64,000 nucleotides of DNA, from positions 1 to 64,000 of the forward strand of contig CAJPFJ010000031.1 of NCBI GenBank assembly GCA_905339155.1, given 5' to 3'. The notes under the pieces were generated by a model. It made no database searches and was not told the DNA's origin. It saw nothing but the letters and a program-made list of their open reading frames with translations. Shown here piece by piece: positions 40,853 through 50,299 of the stretch (the stretch's first letter is position 1; each line of letters starts with the position of its first letter). Made by a program: the position numbers and the translations under genes. Source of the stretch: Methanosarcinales archaeon (GTDB lineage: Archaea > Halobacteriota > Methanosarcinia > Methanosarcinales > Methanoperedenaceae).

Positions 40853-41670
40853 AATTTCTTCCTTTCAGATAATTTCGTCGTCTCATAATTTCTGGTGCGC
40901 TCAAAAACATCATAGAAAATCAACACAATACCAAGTATGTTATTTCCATCAATTTTGATGGTTGAACCGATAATATCAACAGGTATTTTCATGCCTGCCT
41001 TAGTTATCAATACTGTATGATCCGCCAGACCGTAGAACACATCTTCTCTAATTGCTTTTTTTACAGGGTCTTCTATTATTTTATTCGTTTCTTCGTCAAT
41101 AATATTAAAGATATCTGTAAGGGGTTTCCCTAAAGCGTCATTTTGTTTCCAGCCTGTCAATGCCTCTGCGATAGGATTCATAAGTCTTATTGTCCCTTGC
41201 GGATCAGTGGCAATCACCGCATCGCCTATGCTCTCGATAACTGCTATAAGCCATTGGTTTTTCTCTCTCAAAATCCTTTCACTCTCTCTTAACTTTTTTT
41301 CCATTTCATGTTTGTAGAGAGCGATCTCAACGGTGATCTGTAATTCTCTTTCTTTAAATGGTTTAATTAAATACCCAAAAGGCTCTGTTATTTTTGCCCT
41401 TTGGAGTGTTTTTTCATCAGCATAAGCAGTAAGGTACACAACAGGGACATCAAAAAGGGAATGTATTTGCCCAGCAGTTTCGATCCCATCCATCTTGCCA
41501 TGTATTACGATATCCATCAAAACGAGATCAGGACTATTTTCTTTTATTTTTGTAATAGCCTCTTCCCCCGAAGATACTGTTACCGGAACGGCATATCCCA
41601 TTGTCTTTAATTTTCTCTGTAATCCTTCAGCAATAATTATTTCATCTTCAACTATCAATATTTGTTTCAC
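40849..41670 (-). CDS. REC-PAS response regulator
   Basis: 273 residues: receiver domain (about 1-120) with ILIVEDEIIIAEGLQ, phospho-acceptor Asp in LVLMDIVIHGKMDGIE (about residue 52), switch Thr in VVYLTAYADE and Lys in YLIKPFKEREL, followed by one PAS domain (about 135-250: VIESIGDAVIATDPQGTIRLMNP). No DNA-binding or enzymatic output domain. Translationally coupled to the KaiC-like gene, and 67 bases downstream of the histidine kinase gene. Confidence 0.9.
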   Translation of the reverse strand: MKQILIVEDEIIIAEGLQRKLKTMGYAVPVTVSSGEEAITKIKENSPDLVLMDIVIHGKMDGIETAGQIHSLFDVPVVYLTAYADEKTLQRAKITEPFGYLIKPFKERELQITVEIALYKHEMEKKLRESERILREKNQWLIAVIESIGDAVIATDPQGTIRLMNPIAEALTGWKQNDALGKPLTDIFNIIDEETNKIIEDPVKKAIREDVFYGLADHTVLITKAGMKIPVDIIGSTIKIDGNNILGIVLIFYDVFERTRNYETTKLSERKKL

Positions 41671-41737
41671 AGTCTCCTCCAGTTTACTTTTATATTTAAT
41701 ATAATTTATGTTAATATATAGTATTTTGTCTCTTTGG

Positions 41738-44659
41738 TCATTTTATCCCTCTGAATTTAATGTGAAATTCCGTTCCGCCCTTTAGAATTAGATTGATTTC
41801 ACCATGAAGCTGGTTTTCTGCCAGTATCGTTACCAGATGTAAACCCAATGATTCGGTTTTTCTAAAATCAAGGTCTTTAGATATACCAATGCCGTTATCG
41901 CCAATCACAAGTTCAAGCATATTTTCATGCGTTTTGAAAAACGATACCTTGATTTCACCTTTTCTTCCTGCTGGAAAAGCGTATTTCAAAGAATTAGTGA
42001 CAAGTTCATTGATTATCAATCCGCATGGAATAGCAAAATCAATATCAAGTTGAATGTTTTCGATATTCATGTTGAGCAATATGTTTCCCGAATTGGAATT
42101 ATAAGACTGAAAAAGGTTAGCCACCAGATCGTTGAGGTATTCATAGAAGTCTATTTTTGCCAGGTCTTTTGATCGATAAAGTTTTTCATGGACAAGAGAC
42201 ATCGATGCTATCCTGTTCTGACTTTCTGTAAAAATATCGATCACGTTTTTATCTTTAATATACTGGATTTGATGATCCAGAAGACTGGAAACAATTTGCA
42301 TATTGTTCTTGACACGATGATGGATTTCTTTCAGAAGCGTTTCTTTCTCATTTAGAGATGCCTCAATTTGCCTTTCAGTCTTCTTGCGCTCGGTGATGTC
42401 CCTGATTATTGCCATCTGTGCCCATTTGCCTTCATAATCAATTATGGAAGCATTTATTTCAACGGGAATGTTTTTTCCATCTTTTGAAATGATTTCTATT
42501 TCATAGTTATTCAGGGCTTCTTGTCCTGATGATCTCTTTTTATAGTTGTCAATTACAAATTCTCTAAATTCCAGAGCTACAAAGTCGATAAATGGTTTTT
42601 CAATTGACTCTGTTACCGGGAAGCCCGCGATGCTAACCATTTTTGAATTTATAAATTTAAGCAAACCATCTTCAATAATAATAATTCCATCATTTCCTTG
42701 TTCCACAAGAGTTGCATATTTTCGTTCAATTATTAGCCGCGCCTCCTCTGCCTGCTTGCGGTCGGTTATGTCGCGGGAATTAACTATGATTTCAGATGTT
42801 CCAGCATTGTCAATTATAATTTTGCCCATGGATTCAAGAACGCGCCAAGAACCGTCCTTATGTTTGAAGCGATACTCTTCTAACTGTCCGGAACCCGGAT
42901 CTTGAATTCCCTTATTTATAGCGCCCATAACACCGGCTATATCTTCAGGGTGTATGAGTTCAAATGCGTTTTTACCGGTCAACTCTTCGGGTTTATATCC
43001 GAACACCCGTTCAACAGAGGGACTTATGTAGCTTATTTTTCCGTATGTATCCATAACCGTAATAATATCCATGACATTTTCTGTGACTGAACGGAAATGT
43101 TCCTCATTACGTCGCAGTGTATTCTCCATCTGCTTATGCTCGGTTATATCCCTTGCCACATGAATGACTTTATTAATTTTTCCGGTTTCATCCATTATTG
43201 GCGATGTAGAGACCTCTATATATCGCTTTTCTCCATCCTTCATATAATGCACATGTTCGGCTGTCGAATGTTCACCAGTATTCAAAGTACCAATAAGAGG
43301 GCAGATATCATCAGGAGGAATACACGGTTGTGTATGCTTATGGGTAATCTCATAGCATGTTTTTCCTATTACTTCTTCTTTCTTCATTCCATAATTCGTG
43401 AGGAAAACTGAATTTACGTCGATAATCCTGAAATTATTGACATCAATAACTGAAATAGCGTCCTTCATGCTATTTAGGGTCGTTTCGGCAAATTCTTTTG
43501 ATTTTTTAAGTAAATCCTCTGTTCGCTTGCGCTCAGTAATATCTTTAGCTACAATTACAATCCCGGAGATGTATCCTTTATCATCACACATTGTTGACAT
43601 CGAAAATAATACGGGTATTTTTCTGCCATCTTTTGCAAGATAAGTTTTTTCCAAATTGATAATTGAACCTTTTTTGAGTAATTCATTAAGCCATGTACTT
43701 TTAGATTGTGTAGTCTCCTGATAAAACAACTTATCAATAGGTTGCCCTACAATCTCTTCTGATCTATATCCCAGCATGTCACAGATGGCTTTATTCACTG
43801 TCAGGATAGTGCCTTCTGGTGTGGCAACTACCAGTGGGTCGAACATGCTTCTGATAATATTCTCTACATATTCGTTTGAAACAGTTGTTTTTTGCAGCTC
43901 TTTGGACATTTTATTGAAGACAGAAGCCAGTTTACCTACTTCATCATTCGATTGGATTGGAATATTTACATTTAAGCGCCCCTTACCGATTTCATTCGTG
44001 GCGTCATTTAGTTTTTCTATTGGCCGAGAAATGGACCTTGAAGTAAGGACACAGAGGAAGATCCCAAGCATTAGAATAAAAACGTTAAAGATTATAAATA
44101 TATTGGTATGTTCATAAATAACTATCTGTTGATTACGAAAATTAGCCTGTATTTTGTTGGTGGTTCCTGATAACAATTCACGGTTCTTCTGTCTGACGTT
44201 ATTTATCAGTTCATAAATTAAAATTCTTTTTTCGTTATCTTCTCCGGAACGATTATTTTTCAAATTTGCTATACCATTGAAATTTATATTGATTTCATGC
44301 AATATTCTTTCCATTTCCTGAAATTCAGTTATTGAATTATTAGTGGCATTCTTTTCTAATGAACTGATAATTGAATACATCTTCTCAAAATCCTTATTGG
44401 CTTCTTCTTGATTGTCTTTATTATTAACTATGAAAAAGCTATCTAAATCCTTTTCCAGGACTTCCGTGGAAATAGCGAATTCTTGTAAGGAATTGAGTTG
44501 GGAACTTAATGGTACTGCCTGTTCAGAAAGAGTACTGATTTCTACCATATCAGAATAACTACTCAGCGCCATACCCATATAAATAACAATAAGAATTGAG
44601 AATCCAATAAAAATCTTATTTCCAATCGATAATTTGAATGATTTTTCGTTTGTTTTCAC
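41738..44659 (-). CDS. Membrane PAS-rich sensor histidine kinase
   Basis: 973 residues. Two membrane segments (about 13-31 and 180-200) flank an extracellular helical sensor; then a HAMP linker (RSISRPIEKLNDATNEI), four PAS domains (about 270-385, 395-510, 520-640, 650-765), a HisKA_2 dimerisation domain with the phospho-His in LKEIHHRVKNNMQIVSSL and an HATPase with LIINELVTNSLKYAFP and DNGIGI. The HWE/HisKA_2 type is usual in Methanosarcinales. Upstream of the REC-PAS gene, so kinase, regulator and KaiC-like protein form one operon. Confidence 0.9.
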   Translation of the reverse strand: MKTNEKSFKLSIGNKIFIGFSILIVIYMGMALSSYSDMVEISTLSEQAVPLSSQLNSLQEFAISTEVLEKDLDSFFIVNNKDNQEEANKDFEKMYSIISSLEKNATNNSITEFQEMERILHEININFNGIANLKNNRSGEDNEKRILIYELINNVRQKNRELLSGTTNKIQANFRNQQIVIYEHTNIFIIFNVFILMLGIFLCVLTSRSISRPIEKLNDATNEIGKGRLNVNIPIQSNDEVGKLASVFNKMSKELQKTTVSNEYVENIIRSMFDPLVVATPEGTILTVNKAICDMLGYRSEEIVGQPIDKLFYQETTQSKSTWLNELLKKGSIINLEKTYLAKDGRKIPVLFSMSTMCDDKGYISGIVIVAKDITERKRTEDLLKKSKEFAETTLNSMKDAISVIDVNNFRIIDVNSVFLTNYGMKKEEVIGKTCYEITHKHTQPCIPPDDICPLIGTLNTGEHSTAEHVHYMKDGEKRYIEVSTSPIMDETGKINKVIHVARDITEHKQMENTLRRNEEHFRSVTENVMDIITVMDTYGKISYISPSVERVFGYKPEELTGKNAFELIHPEDIAGVMGAINKGIQDPGSGQLEEYRFKHKDGSWRVLESMGKIIIDNAGTSEIIVNSRDITDRKQAEEARLIIERKYATLVEQGNDGIIIIEDGLLKFINSKMVSIAGFPVTESIEKPFIDFVALEFREFVIDNYKKRSSGQEALNNYEIEIISKDGKNIPVEINASIIDYEGKWAQMAIIRDITERKKTERQIEASLNEKETLLKEIHHRVKNNMQIVSSLLDHQIQYIKDKNVIDIFTESQNRIASMSLVHEKLYRSKDLAKIDFYEYLNDLVANLFQSYNSNSGNILLNMNIENIQLDIDFAIPCGLIINELVTNSLKYAFPAGRKGEIKVSFFKTHENMLELVIGDNGIGISKDLDFRKTESLGLHLVTILAENQLHGEINLILKGGTEFHIKFRGIK

Positions 44660-44897
44660 ATTCTTACTTTCCTTTTTAAACCCGTGATATTCAATATCTA
44701 TTGACGAAAATTTCCAGATAATTATTACCGTTAATGTCTAATCTTATAATTATTATCATATACTATATATATACTTAACTTCATTGATTCATTATGGTAT
44801 TTTCAGGTTCATGATATGTAAAACCCTAAGGTGCACATCCAAGGGAAAATTATAAACACCCTGAATAACTGAACCAATAATAAAAAGAGGGAAACGT

Positions 44898-44969
44898 ATG
44901 GAAGATAATTTCGATATAATAATCGTTGGAGACGGGATCGTTGGACTTTATTGTTGCATGAAAACATGA
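44898..44969 (+). pseudogene. N-terminal fragment of an FAD oxidoreductase
   Basis: ATG 44898 with GAGGGAAA upstream. MEDNFDIIIVGDGIVGLYCC is a Rossmann FAD-binding start (GxGxxG) of the geranylgeranyl-reductase type, then stops after 23 residues. Its TGA overlaps the ATG of the DUF166 gene (ATGA). Either a deletion product that supplied the leader of the next gene, or a real mini-peptide. Confidence 0.6.
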
Positions 44970-45730
44970 TACGAATATTTGTAGCATATAATGGCAAATT
45001 CGGGGAACGTGTAATAGGGAACCTCTTAAATTACAGGAATTTCTGTATATCCTGTGATAAATTGTGTATTTTTTGCAGGGATGATAAAAATCTTGATTTT
45101 GCAAATAACATTATCGGAATATTTACACAACCATCGGGTCTGCCTGGATATATCGAAGAACCAAAAAAGTTTTTGCCTTCTGCTTTTCCGGAAAACGACG
45201 TATTGTTAGCAATAAACCTGCATCCGGATATTATCACCGAACTTCCCTCCATGGTAAAGGATGCTGGAACGCGTTTGATCATAGCTCCCATTGAAGAACC
45301 GAATTGGCTGTCTGCCGGGTTAAAGAACCAGTTAAAAGAGAAATGCGAAAAAGCTGGTATTGTATTTGCTGCTCCAAAACCATTCTGTTCCCTTAAGAAA
45401 GGCGAGAATCCATTAATTGACAGTTTTTTGGAGCAATTCAGGATAGGCTTTCCCAGATTTAAGATCGGGGTCCAGAATAACAATATTTCGACAGTACAAA
45501 TCCTGAGCAGCCAGCCATGCGGATGCGCTTATTATGTAGCACAAAAACTTAAGAACACTCCTGTGGATAGCAAACTTGACGAGGTCATATCAAGCGCTCA
45601 CCATGCATATCCCTGCACCGCGGGTATGGAAAGAGATCCAGAACTCAAAGATACAATTCTTCATAAAGCAGGTTATATTATCAGGGAAGCGGTTCATGAT
45701 GCCTTATTCATCGAAAATAAAAACAAATAA
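44966..45730 (+). CDS. DUF166 family protein
   Basis: 254 residues from ATG 44966. The start IRIFVAYNGKFGERVIGNLL, the NDVLLAINLHPDIITELPSMVK segment, the APIEEPNW motif and the C-terminal QPCGCAYYVAQKL with SAHHAYPCTAGMERDPELKD match archaeal DUF166, once linked to thymidylate-synthase-like proteins without proof. Cys in PCGCAY and PCTAG are conserved and may bind a metal cluster. It is translationally coupled to the FAD fragment directly upstream. Confidence 0.8.
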   Translation: MIRIFVAYNGKFGERVIGNLLNYRNFCISCDKLCIFCRDDKNLDFANNIIGIFTQPSGLPGYIEEPKKFLPSAFPENDVLLAINLHPDIITELPSMVKDAGTRLIIAPIEEPNWLSAGLKNQLKEKCEKAGIVFAAPKPFCSLKKGENPLIDSFLEQFRIGFPRFKIGVQNNNISTVQILSSQPCGCAYYVAQKLKNTPVDSKLDEVISSAHHAYPCTAGMERDPELKDTILHKAGYIIREAVHDALFIENKNK

Positions 45731-45774
45731 TTCAAAATCATGTAAGATCAATTTGCCTATTTCTCGTCTGCATA

Positions 45775-46212
45775 CTAAAATTTAGTCTTCTCAACTACGG
45801 ATTCCCTCATGTTGTTTTCCATCGTCCAGAAATGGGCTTCCCCGGTATAAATCTTAAATACTGCAAGCATCGGGTCATCAGGTTTTCCAATTCCAATTGC
45901 TTTTAAGAAAGGTCTCTCCTCAAGCAATCTCGATTTGAGCTTGACGTCATCAAGAAACTTCACTTTTCCTGCCAATCTCATCATTTTCATTCTGGCCGGA
46001 TCCTGTGAGGGGGCAATAAAGCAAACCTCAATTTTAGGATTCTTCTTTAATTGGTTACATACATTTTTTGGTGTCCCGGTGTGAAAATAGAACCCGCTTT
46101 CATCAGCATACCACATCAGGAATCCCCTTACTCTGGGCTGGTCGCCATCTGCTGTCGCAATATAACAGGCAGGATTTTTATTGGCAAATTCAATATAATC
46201 TTTTAACTCCAT
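45775..46212 (-). CDS. Pyridoxamine 5'-phosphate oxidase-like flavin protein
   Basis: 145 residues from ATG 46212 (GTG 46221 is the alternative). ELKDYIEFANKNPACYIATADGDQPRVRGFLMWYADESGFYFHT is the PPOX-like split barrel, with NQLKKNPKIEVCFI and KMMRLAGKVKFLDD. These proteins bind FMN, F420 or haem. The last ~30 residues (VFKIYTGEAHFWTME) are typical of the archaeal group. Monocistronic; convergent with DUF166. Confidence 0.8.
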   Translation of the reverse strand: MELKDYIEFANKNPACYIATADGDQPRVRGFLMWYADESGFYFHTGTPKNVCNQLKKNPKIEVCFIAPSQDPARMKMMRLAGKVKFLDDVKLKSRLLEERPFLKAIGIGKPDDPMLAVFKIYTGEAHFWTMENNMRESVVEKTKF

Positions 46213-46315
46213 AATTTCCACAATCTCTTAATTGATTTGCATCCTTAAATCATTTATTATGGATCATACTTTGTGCGGGATCAAGGGAGATTGCCCAACG
46301 CCTTTTAGTAGCTCA

Positions 46316-47308
46316 CTAATCCACCATCGCATCCACAACCACATGCCAGACACCCGGTGCATATTTCTTGATCCTGTGCATCCCAATTATCTTTGCGCTC
46401 CTTCCCTGCTCCTTAGAAGCTTCCAGTATTCTCTCAACAGGGCGCTGCTTAATAGCCTCAGGTACAGCCTCATGATAATGCAGGATGCCACCCGGTAACA
46501 GGGCGCTGATCCCGTGAGGAAGATATTCATGACCATTCAGGTATCCCATAATTACACGATCTGCCATCTCGCAAGGAGTCACCTTTGTACAGTCCCCGGC
46601 TATTGGTTCAATGACATTCCCTACCTTGTTGAGCGCGATATTTTCTTTCAAATAACCAAACGAGACAGGATTTATTTCAATGGAAATTATTTTTTTGGGT
46701 TTTGAGTGAACAGCCATGGGTATTGAAAAATATCCGATCCCTGCGAACATATCAACGACAGTTTCATCTTCTCCCAGTTCGCTCATTCTTTTTTTTTCAG
46801 CAAGATTTCCCTGCGAGAACATAATCCGCATGGTATCAAGCTTGAAAAAGCAGCCGTTTTCTTTAAGAATCGTTTCAGTCCCATTACCTGCGATGATCTC
46901 ACGCAGAGGCTCTCTTTTCTGGCCGCTTATACCCCTGTCAAGAAGCACTGTTTTACATCTGGGATAAAGTGAGAGTAATGCTTCCCCCACCTCTGTTTTT
47001 CGATGCTCCAGCTTTTCATTAAGTGCTATAATTATTATATCCCCGAGGATCTGCCATCCCCTTGGTAATAATTTTTTCTCAATTTCAGGAATGTTAAGGA
47101 TGCTGCTGATTGTTTTTTCCTTTGAATAATATTCGGTTTTCTCCTGCACAACGAGAGTAAATTCATCCGCATTGAAATATCCAGTAATGGGAATCTCAAT
47201 AAAACCATTCTTTTTCACTAACTTCCTGGTCTTATCAAGAGCCGACCTGGATATTAGTTTTTGGCGGACTGATTCTGATTCCTCCAGGCTTACTCTGACA
47301 GCTTTCAT
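46316..47308 (-). CDS. Class I SAM-dependent tRNA enzyme, Taw2-like (Trm5 family)
   Basis: 330 residues: an N-terminal domain with HRKTEVGEALLSLYPRCKTVLLDRGISG and then the SAM fold, with MFAGIGYFSIPMAVHSKPKKIISIEINP (about residues 195-222). Instead of the N-P-P motif of methyltransferases, the catalytic area reads DRVIMGYLNGHEYLPHGISALLPGGILHYHEAVPE, like TYW2/Taw2, which transfers an aminocarboxypropyl group to wyosine precursor at G37. A methyltransferase of the Trm5 family is the alternative. Overlaps hom by ATGA. Confidence 0.8.
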   Translation of the reverse strand: MKAVRVSLEESESVRQKLISRSALDKTRKLVKKNGFIEIPITGYFNADEFTLVVQEKTEYYSKEKTISSILNIPEIEKKLLPRGWQILGDIIIIALNEKLEHRKTEVGEALLSLYPRCKTVLLDRGISGQKREPLREIIAGNGTETILKENGCFFKLDTMRIMFSQGNLAEKKRMSELGEDETVVDMFAGIGYFSIPMAVHSKPKKIISIEINPVSFGYLKENIALNKVGNVIEPIAGDCTKVTPCEMADRVIMGYLNGHEYLPHGISALLPGGILHYHEAVPEAIKQRPVERILEASKEQGRSAKIIGMHRIKKYAPGVWHVVVDAMVD

Positions 47309-48303
47309 GAATTTCGGACAATATACAGGATATCGCTAAGGATCGAGCTTGCTGTTTCGATCGACCCGGCGCCCCTGCCGCTGATGGTGATCCTTCCGGC
47401 AAGGTCTGTCAATATTGATGCAACGTTCAATGTACCCCCCACTGCAAGCGGATGGCGCTTTGGAACAAGCCGCGGCGCTACCGTTAGTTTTCCCTCCCGT
47501 GCCTCGCAGACGAGTTTGACGACGTAATTATTCCTATTAGCAAGTTCAAGCGCTTCAGGCGTTATTTTCGTGATGCCCGTAACATCAACATCTTTGTAAG
47601 TAGAATCCAGCCCGAAAATGGAATTTGCAATTATTATAAGCTTGATCGCAGAGTCGATACCTTCAACATCGTATGTAGGATCGGTTTCTGCTATCCCTAA
47701 TTCTTGCGCTTCCTTAAGAACAAGATCATACGGCATCCTTTCCTCGGACATCCTTGTCAGTATGTAATTGCATGTGCCGTTTAAGATTCCTTCTATCCCA
47801 AGGACAGTGTTTCCTGCCAGGGCTTCATGAACAAGGTTAAAGATCGGGACTGCTCCGCCTACAGTTGCTTCATACCTGAAGAAAAGCCCGTTATCCTCGG
47901 CTGCCTCTTTCAATTCATTAAAATGCAATGCCAGAGGCCCTTTATTTGATGTTATAACATGTTTTCCCGATTTGAATGCCAGGCGCATATTACTTAGCCC
48001 GGGTTCTCCATTATTGATATTTGTAGGAGTGACCTCAACAACAATGTCATGTTTCACATCGCGTATGATTTCATGCGGATTCTTCGAACCAGCTGCAACT
48101 GATCCTTTTTGTTTTTTTCTTAAAAGCGCGCTCTCAACATCAATTCCTCCGGTATTTATTTCACTGCCTCTTGAATCAGATATTCCCACAACGCGAAGGT
48201 CAATTCCATCTTTTTTAAGGAATTCCTGCTTTGATAAAATGCAACGTGCGACACCCTGGCCTACTGCGCCAAACCCGATGATAGAAATATTGACTATTCT
48301 CAT
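47305..48303 (-). CDS. hom: Homoserine dehydrogenase
   Basis: 332 residues: NAD(P) loop IGFGAVGQGVARCIL, VVEVTPTNINNGEP, SNKGPLALHFNEL and the family signature EATVGGAVPIFNL with EGILNGTCNYILTRMSEE, ending with the catalytic domain LVPKRHPLAVGGTLNVASI. No ACT domain is attached; a separate ACT protein is encoded directly upstream with a four-base overlap. It makes homoserine for methionine, threonine and isoleucine. Confidence 0.95.
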   Translation of the reverse strand: MRIVNISIIGFGAVGQGVARCILSKQEFLKKDGIDLRVVGISDSRGSEINTGGIDVESALLRKKQKGSVAAGSKNPHEIIRDVKHDIVVEVTPTNINNGEPGLSNMRLAFKSGKHVITSNKGPLALHFNELKEAAEDNGLFFRYEATVGGAVPIFNLVHEALAGNTVLGIEGILNGTCNYILTRMSEERMPYDLVLKEAQELGIAETDPTYDVEGIDSAIKLIIIANSIFGLDSTYKDVDVTGITKITPEALELANRNNYVVKLVCEAREGKLTVAPRLVPKRHPLAVGGTLNVASILTDLAGRITISGRGAGSIETASSILSDILYIVRNS

Positions 48304-48812
48304 GATCCCACCGAATTTAAGCGAATGGGCTCTATCATGAGAAGGTCTTTCTTATCGGCAACTTCTCTCATTATATCAAGCGCTTTGCCTAATTCTTTTT
48401 CACCAATCGCATTGATAACAAGATAAGCCGATGATGTCTTTTCAATAGCGGGCATTGAAAGCGACATATCCACGACTTCAGCAAAACCGGTTGAATCAAT
48501 TTTATCAATAGTATCCCCCATATCAGAATGAACGATATGCCCTATGAGAATTACGCTAACTGTTGATCTTAGTCTTTCTTCCCCGACCCTTGCTACCTTT
48601 ACACCGCTTTTTTCAAGCAGGTCAATAAGCTTGTCCAATACACTGTGTCCTATCTCAAATGTTATCTGTACCGGGATTGTCCCGCGTGGTGTTTTCTCGT
48701 CATGCTGGTGAACTACACTCATGATATTCCCGTGGAATTCCGAGATTGGCGAGAGCGCCAGCACCAGCTGTCCGGGGATATCCTTGAGCTCCAGGGTCAT
48801 CGAAATGATCAT
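48300..48812 (-). CDS. ACT-domain regulatory protein upstream of hom
   Basis: 170 residues with two ACT-like parts: LELKDIPGQLVLALSPISEFHGNIMSVVHQHDE, then SVILIGHIVHSDMGDTIDKIDSTGFAEVVDMSLSMP. ATGA overlap with hom and the common archaeal arrangement ACT-hom suggest allosteric control of homoserine dehydrogenase by an amino acid such as threonine. Effector and direct binding are inference. Confidence 0.85.
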   Translation of the reverse strand: MIISMTLELKDIPGQLVLALSPISEFHGNIMSVVHQHDEKTPRGTIPVQITFEIGHSVLDKLIDLLEKSGVKVARVGEERLRSTVSVILIGHIVHSDMGDTIDKIDSTGFAEVVDMSLSMPAIEKTSSAYLVINAIGEKELGKALDIMREVADKKDLLMIEPIRLNSVGS

Positions 48813-48851
48813 GTCCCCAAGTATGCACAGGTAATTAATAAGTTTTTTTGG

Positions 48852-48992
48852 TCATTTGAAGTCTTTTTGTTGAAGTGGGAATTTATATGAATCCATGCAC
48901 CCCAACGTACAGAACATTTTTTCCCTGATTTGTTCGCGGTTTATATATATCTCTTTGCTGCAATTCTTGCATTTGACTTCGACTATTTCCAT
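48852..48992 (-). CDS. Small Cys-rich zinc protein, 46 aa
   Basis: ATG 48992 with AAGGAG eight bases upstream. VKCKNCSKEIYINREQIREK and FCTLGCMDSY give Cys8, Cys11, Cys28, Cys32: a zinc-ribbon/MYM-like set. Forty bases separate it from the ACT gene on the same strand. Confidence 0.6.
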   Translation of the reverse strand: MEIVEVKCKNCSKEIYINREQIREKMFCTLGCMDSYKFPLQQKDFK

Positions 48993-49152
48993 GTTGCATT
49001 CTCCTTTTAATTCTTATTTGGATATATTTTAGCATGCGGAAAATTCAAACAACTCCCGTTTCCTGTATTCCATACATACCATGCTAACACCACCTGTCAG
49101 CTTATTCCTATACCACCTAATATTTAATGATGTTAAGGTATAAATGGTTTTG

Positions 49153-49317
49153 CTATGATATTATTTTTTTCCCGGATATTTTATAGGCCCATCTGTTTGA
49201 ACTATTTATATAATATATTTCTTCAGAATTCCCATTTTCGATAAATTGTATATTTCCTTCCTCTACATCGCCAGATTCAAGTTTGAATCTTACAGCATCA
49301 CCGATAGTGTATTTCAT
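49153..49317 (-). CDS. Hypothetical 54-aa protein
   Basis: From ATG 49317 (GGGTGA upstream). YTIGDAVRFKLESGDVEEGN resembles an SH3-like/beta-barrel domain, then YYINSSNRWAYKISGKKI. It follows the 39-aa Cys peptide gene, whose TGA lies four bases before this ATG, so both are one transcript. Confidence 0.55.
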   Translation of the reverse strand: MKYTIGDAVRFKLESGDVEEGNIQFIENGNSEEIYYINSSNRWAYKISGKKIIS

Positions 49318-49321
49318 ACTT

Positions 49322-49441
49322 TCACCCTGGCAGGTTATCCTGATCCAATTCATTCGTCAAATCATTGTTATTTCTCATCGGGCAATCCGGACACTGCCTT
49401 TGGCATCCTCTTTCTTCATCTTTTTCAGACTCTTTATTCAT
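49322..49441 (-). CDS. Small Cys-containing protein, 39 aa
   Basis: GAGGT upstream of ATG 49441. Cluster GCQRQCPDCPM (Cys13, Cys17, Cys20) between acidic tails. Stop is adjacent to the next start. Another of the tiny candidate metal-binding proteins of this window. Confidence 0.5.
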   Translation of the reverse strand: MNKESEKDEERGCQRQCPDCPMRNNNDLTNELDQDNLPG

Positions 49442-49552
49442 ATTTATTCGACCTCAAAATCATATAATCATATATTGTATTATATTAAATATCCTGTCAG
49501 AAAAATGAGCATGAAATTTCTCGATATTATGTTAAAAAATTTATCACAAAAA

Positions 49553-50299
49553 TTACATTCTCCTGAAACTCAGAACACCTATTCCCATCATGATAACAGC
49601 GAAAAGCACCAGCATTCCCGTATCAAAAAGTATCGAAAAATGATTTATACCCAGAATTATACCGCGCAATGCATCGACACCGTATGTTAATGGATTAAGG
49701 AATGTGACAGCAGAAAGCCAGGGCGCAAGATTGCTCACCGGGAAAAGGGCGCCGCTAAAGAAGAACATGGGCCACATTACAAAGTTTATAACAAGGCTGA
49801 ATCCTTCCGGGCTTTTGAGGTTGGCGCCGATCACAAGACCGATACTCACCATCGCTATTGAGATAAGAAGTAGCATCAGGAACGCCTCCACGATCACAAG
49901 AGGAGTGAAAGGAATACTTATAAAAAACCCGATTATAATGAGATATGCCACCTGTACCATCGCATCCGTGACGCCTCCCAGCATCTTTCCGGCGAATACG
50001 CTTGCTCTTGATACCGGCGCAACAAGAACTTCTTTTAAGAAATCAAGTTTCCTGTCCCAGATTATGTACACCCCGAAGAAAAGTGAAGTGAACAATACAG
50101 TCATGACCATTATTCCGGGATAGATAAAGGCCTGGTAAGGATAGCCGCTCATGCTTTCAACTGATGAACCCAGGCCCCCACCGAATCCGAATATCCATAA
50201 AAGCGGGGAGATCACTGCAGATACAAGCCGCTCTTTTTCACGCACATAGATCTTTGCTTCGCGAAGCCATACTGCGTAAATACCTTCCAGTTCACTCAT
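49553..50299 (-). CDS. ABC-2 type transporter permease
   Basis: 248 residues with six membrane segments: AVISPLLWIFGFGGGLGSSV, VMTVLFTSLFFGVYIIWDR, the conserved EVLVAPVSRASVFAGKMLGG loop, and FVMWPMFFFSGALFPVSNLAPWL. This is the DrrB/NodJ-type exporter half. It overlaps the ATPase gene by ATGA. Exported substrate unknown (drug, lipid or polysaccharide). Confidence 0.9.
   Translation of the reverse strand: MSELEGIYAVWLREAKIYVREKERLVSAVISPLLWIFGFGGGLGSSVESMSGYPYQAFIYPGIMVMTVLFTSLFFGVYIIWDRKLDFLKEVLVAPVSRASVFAGKMLGGVTDAMVQVAYLIIIGFFISIPFTPLVIVEAFLMLLLISIAMVSIGLVIGANLKSPEGFSLVINFVMWPMFFFSGALFPVSNLAPWLSAVTFLNPLTYGVDALRGIILGINHFSILFDTGMLVLFAVIMMGIGVLSFRRM

Noticed and set aside
49283-49690. Plus-strand frame across the ABC permease 3' end
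   Set aside because: Antisense to two small genes and the permease, no ribosome binding site and no recognisable domain.
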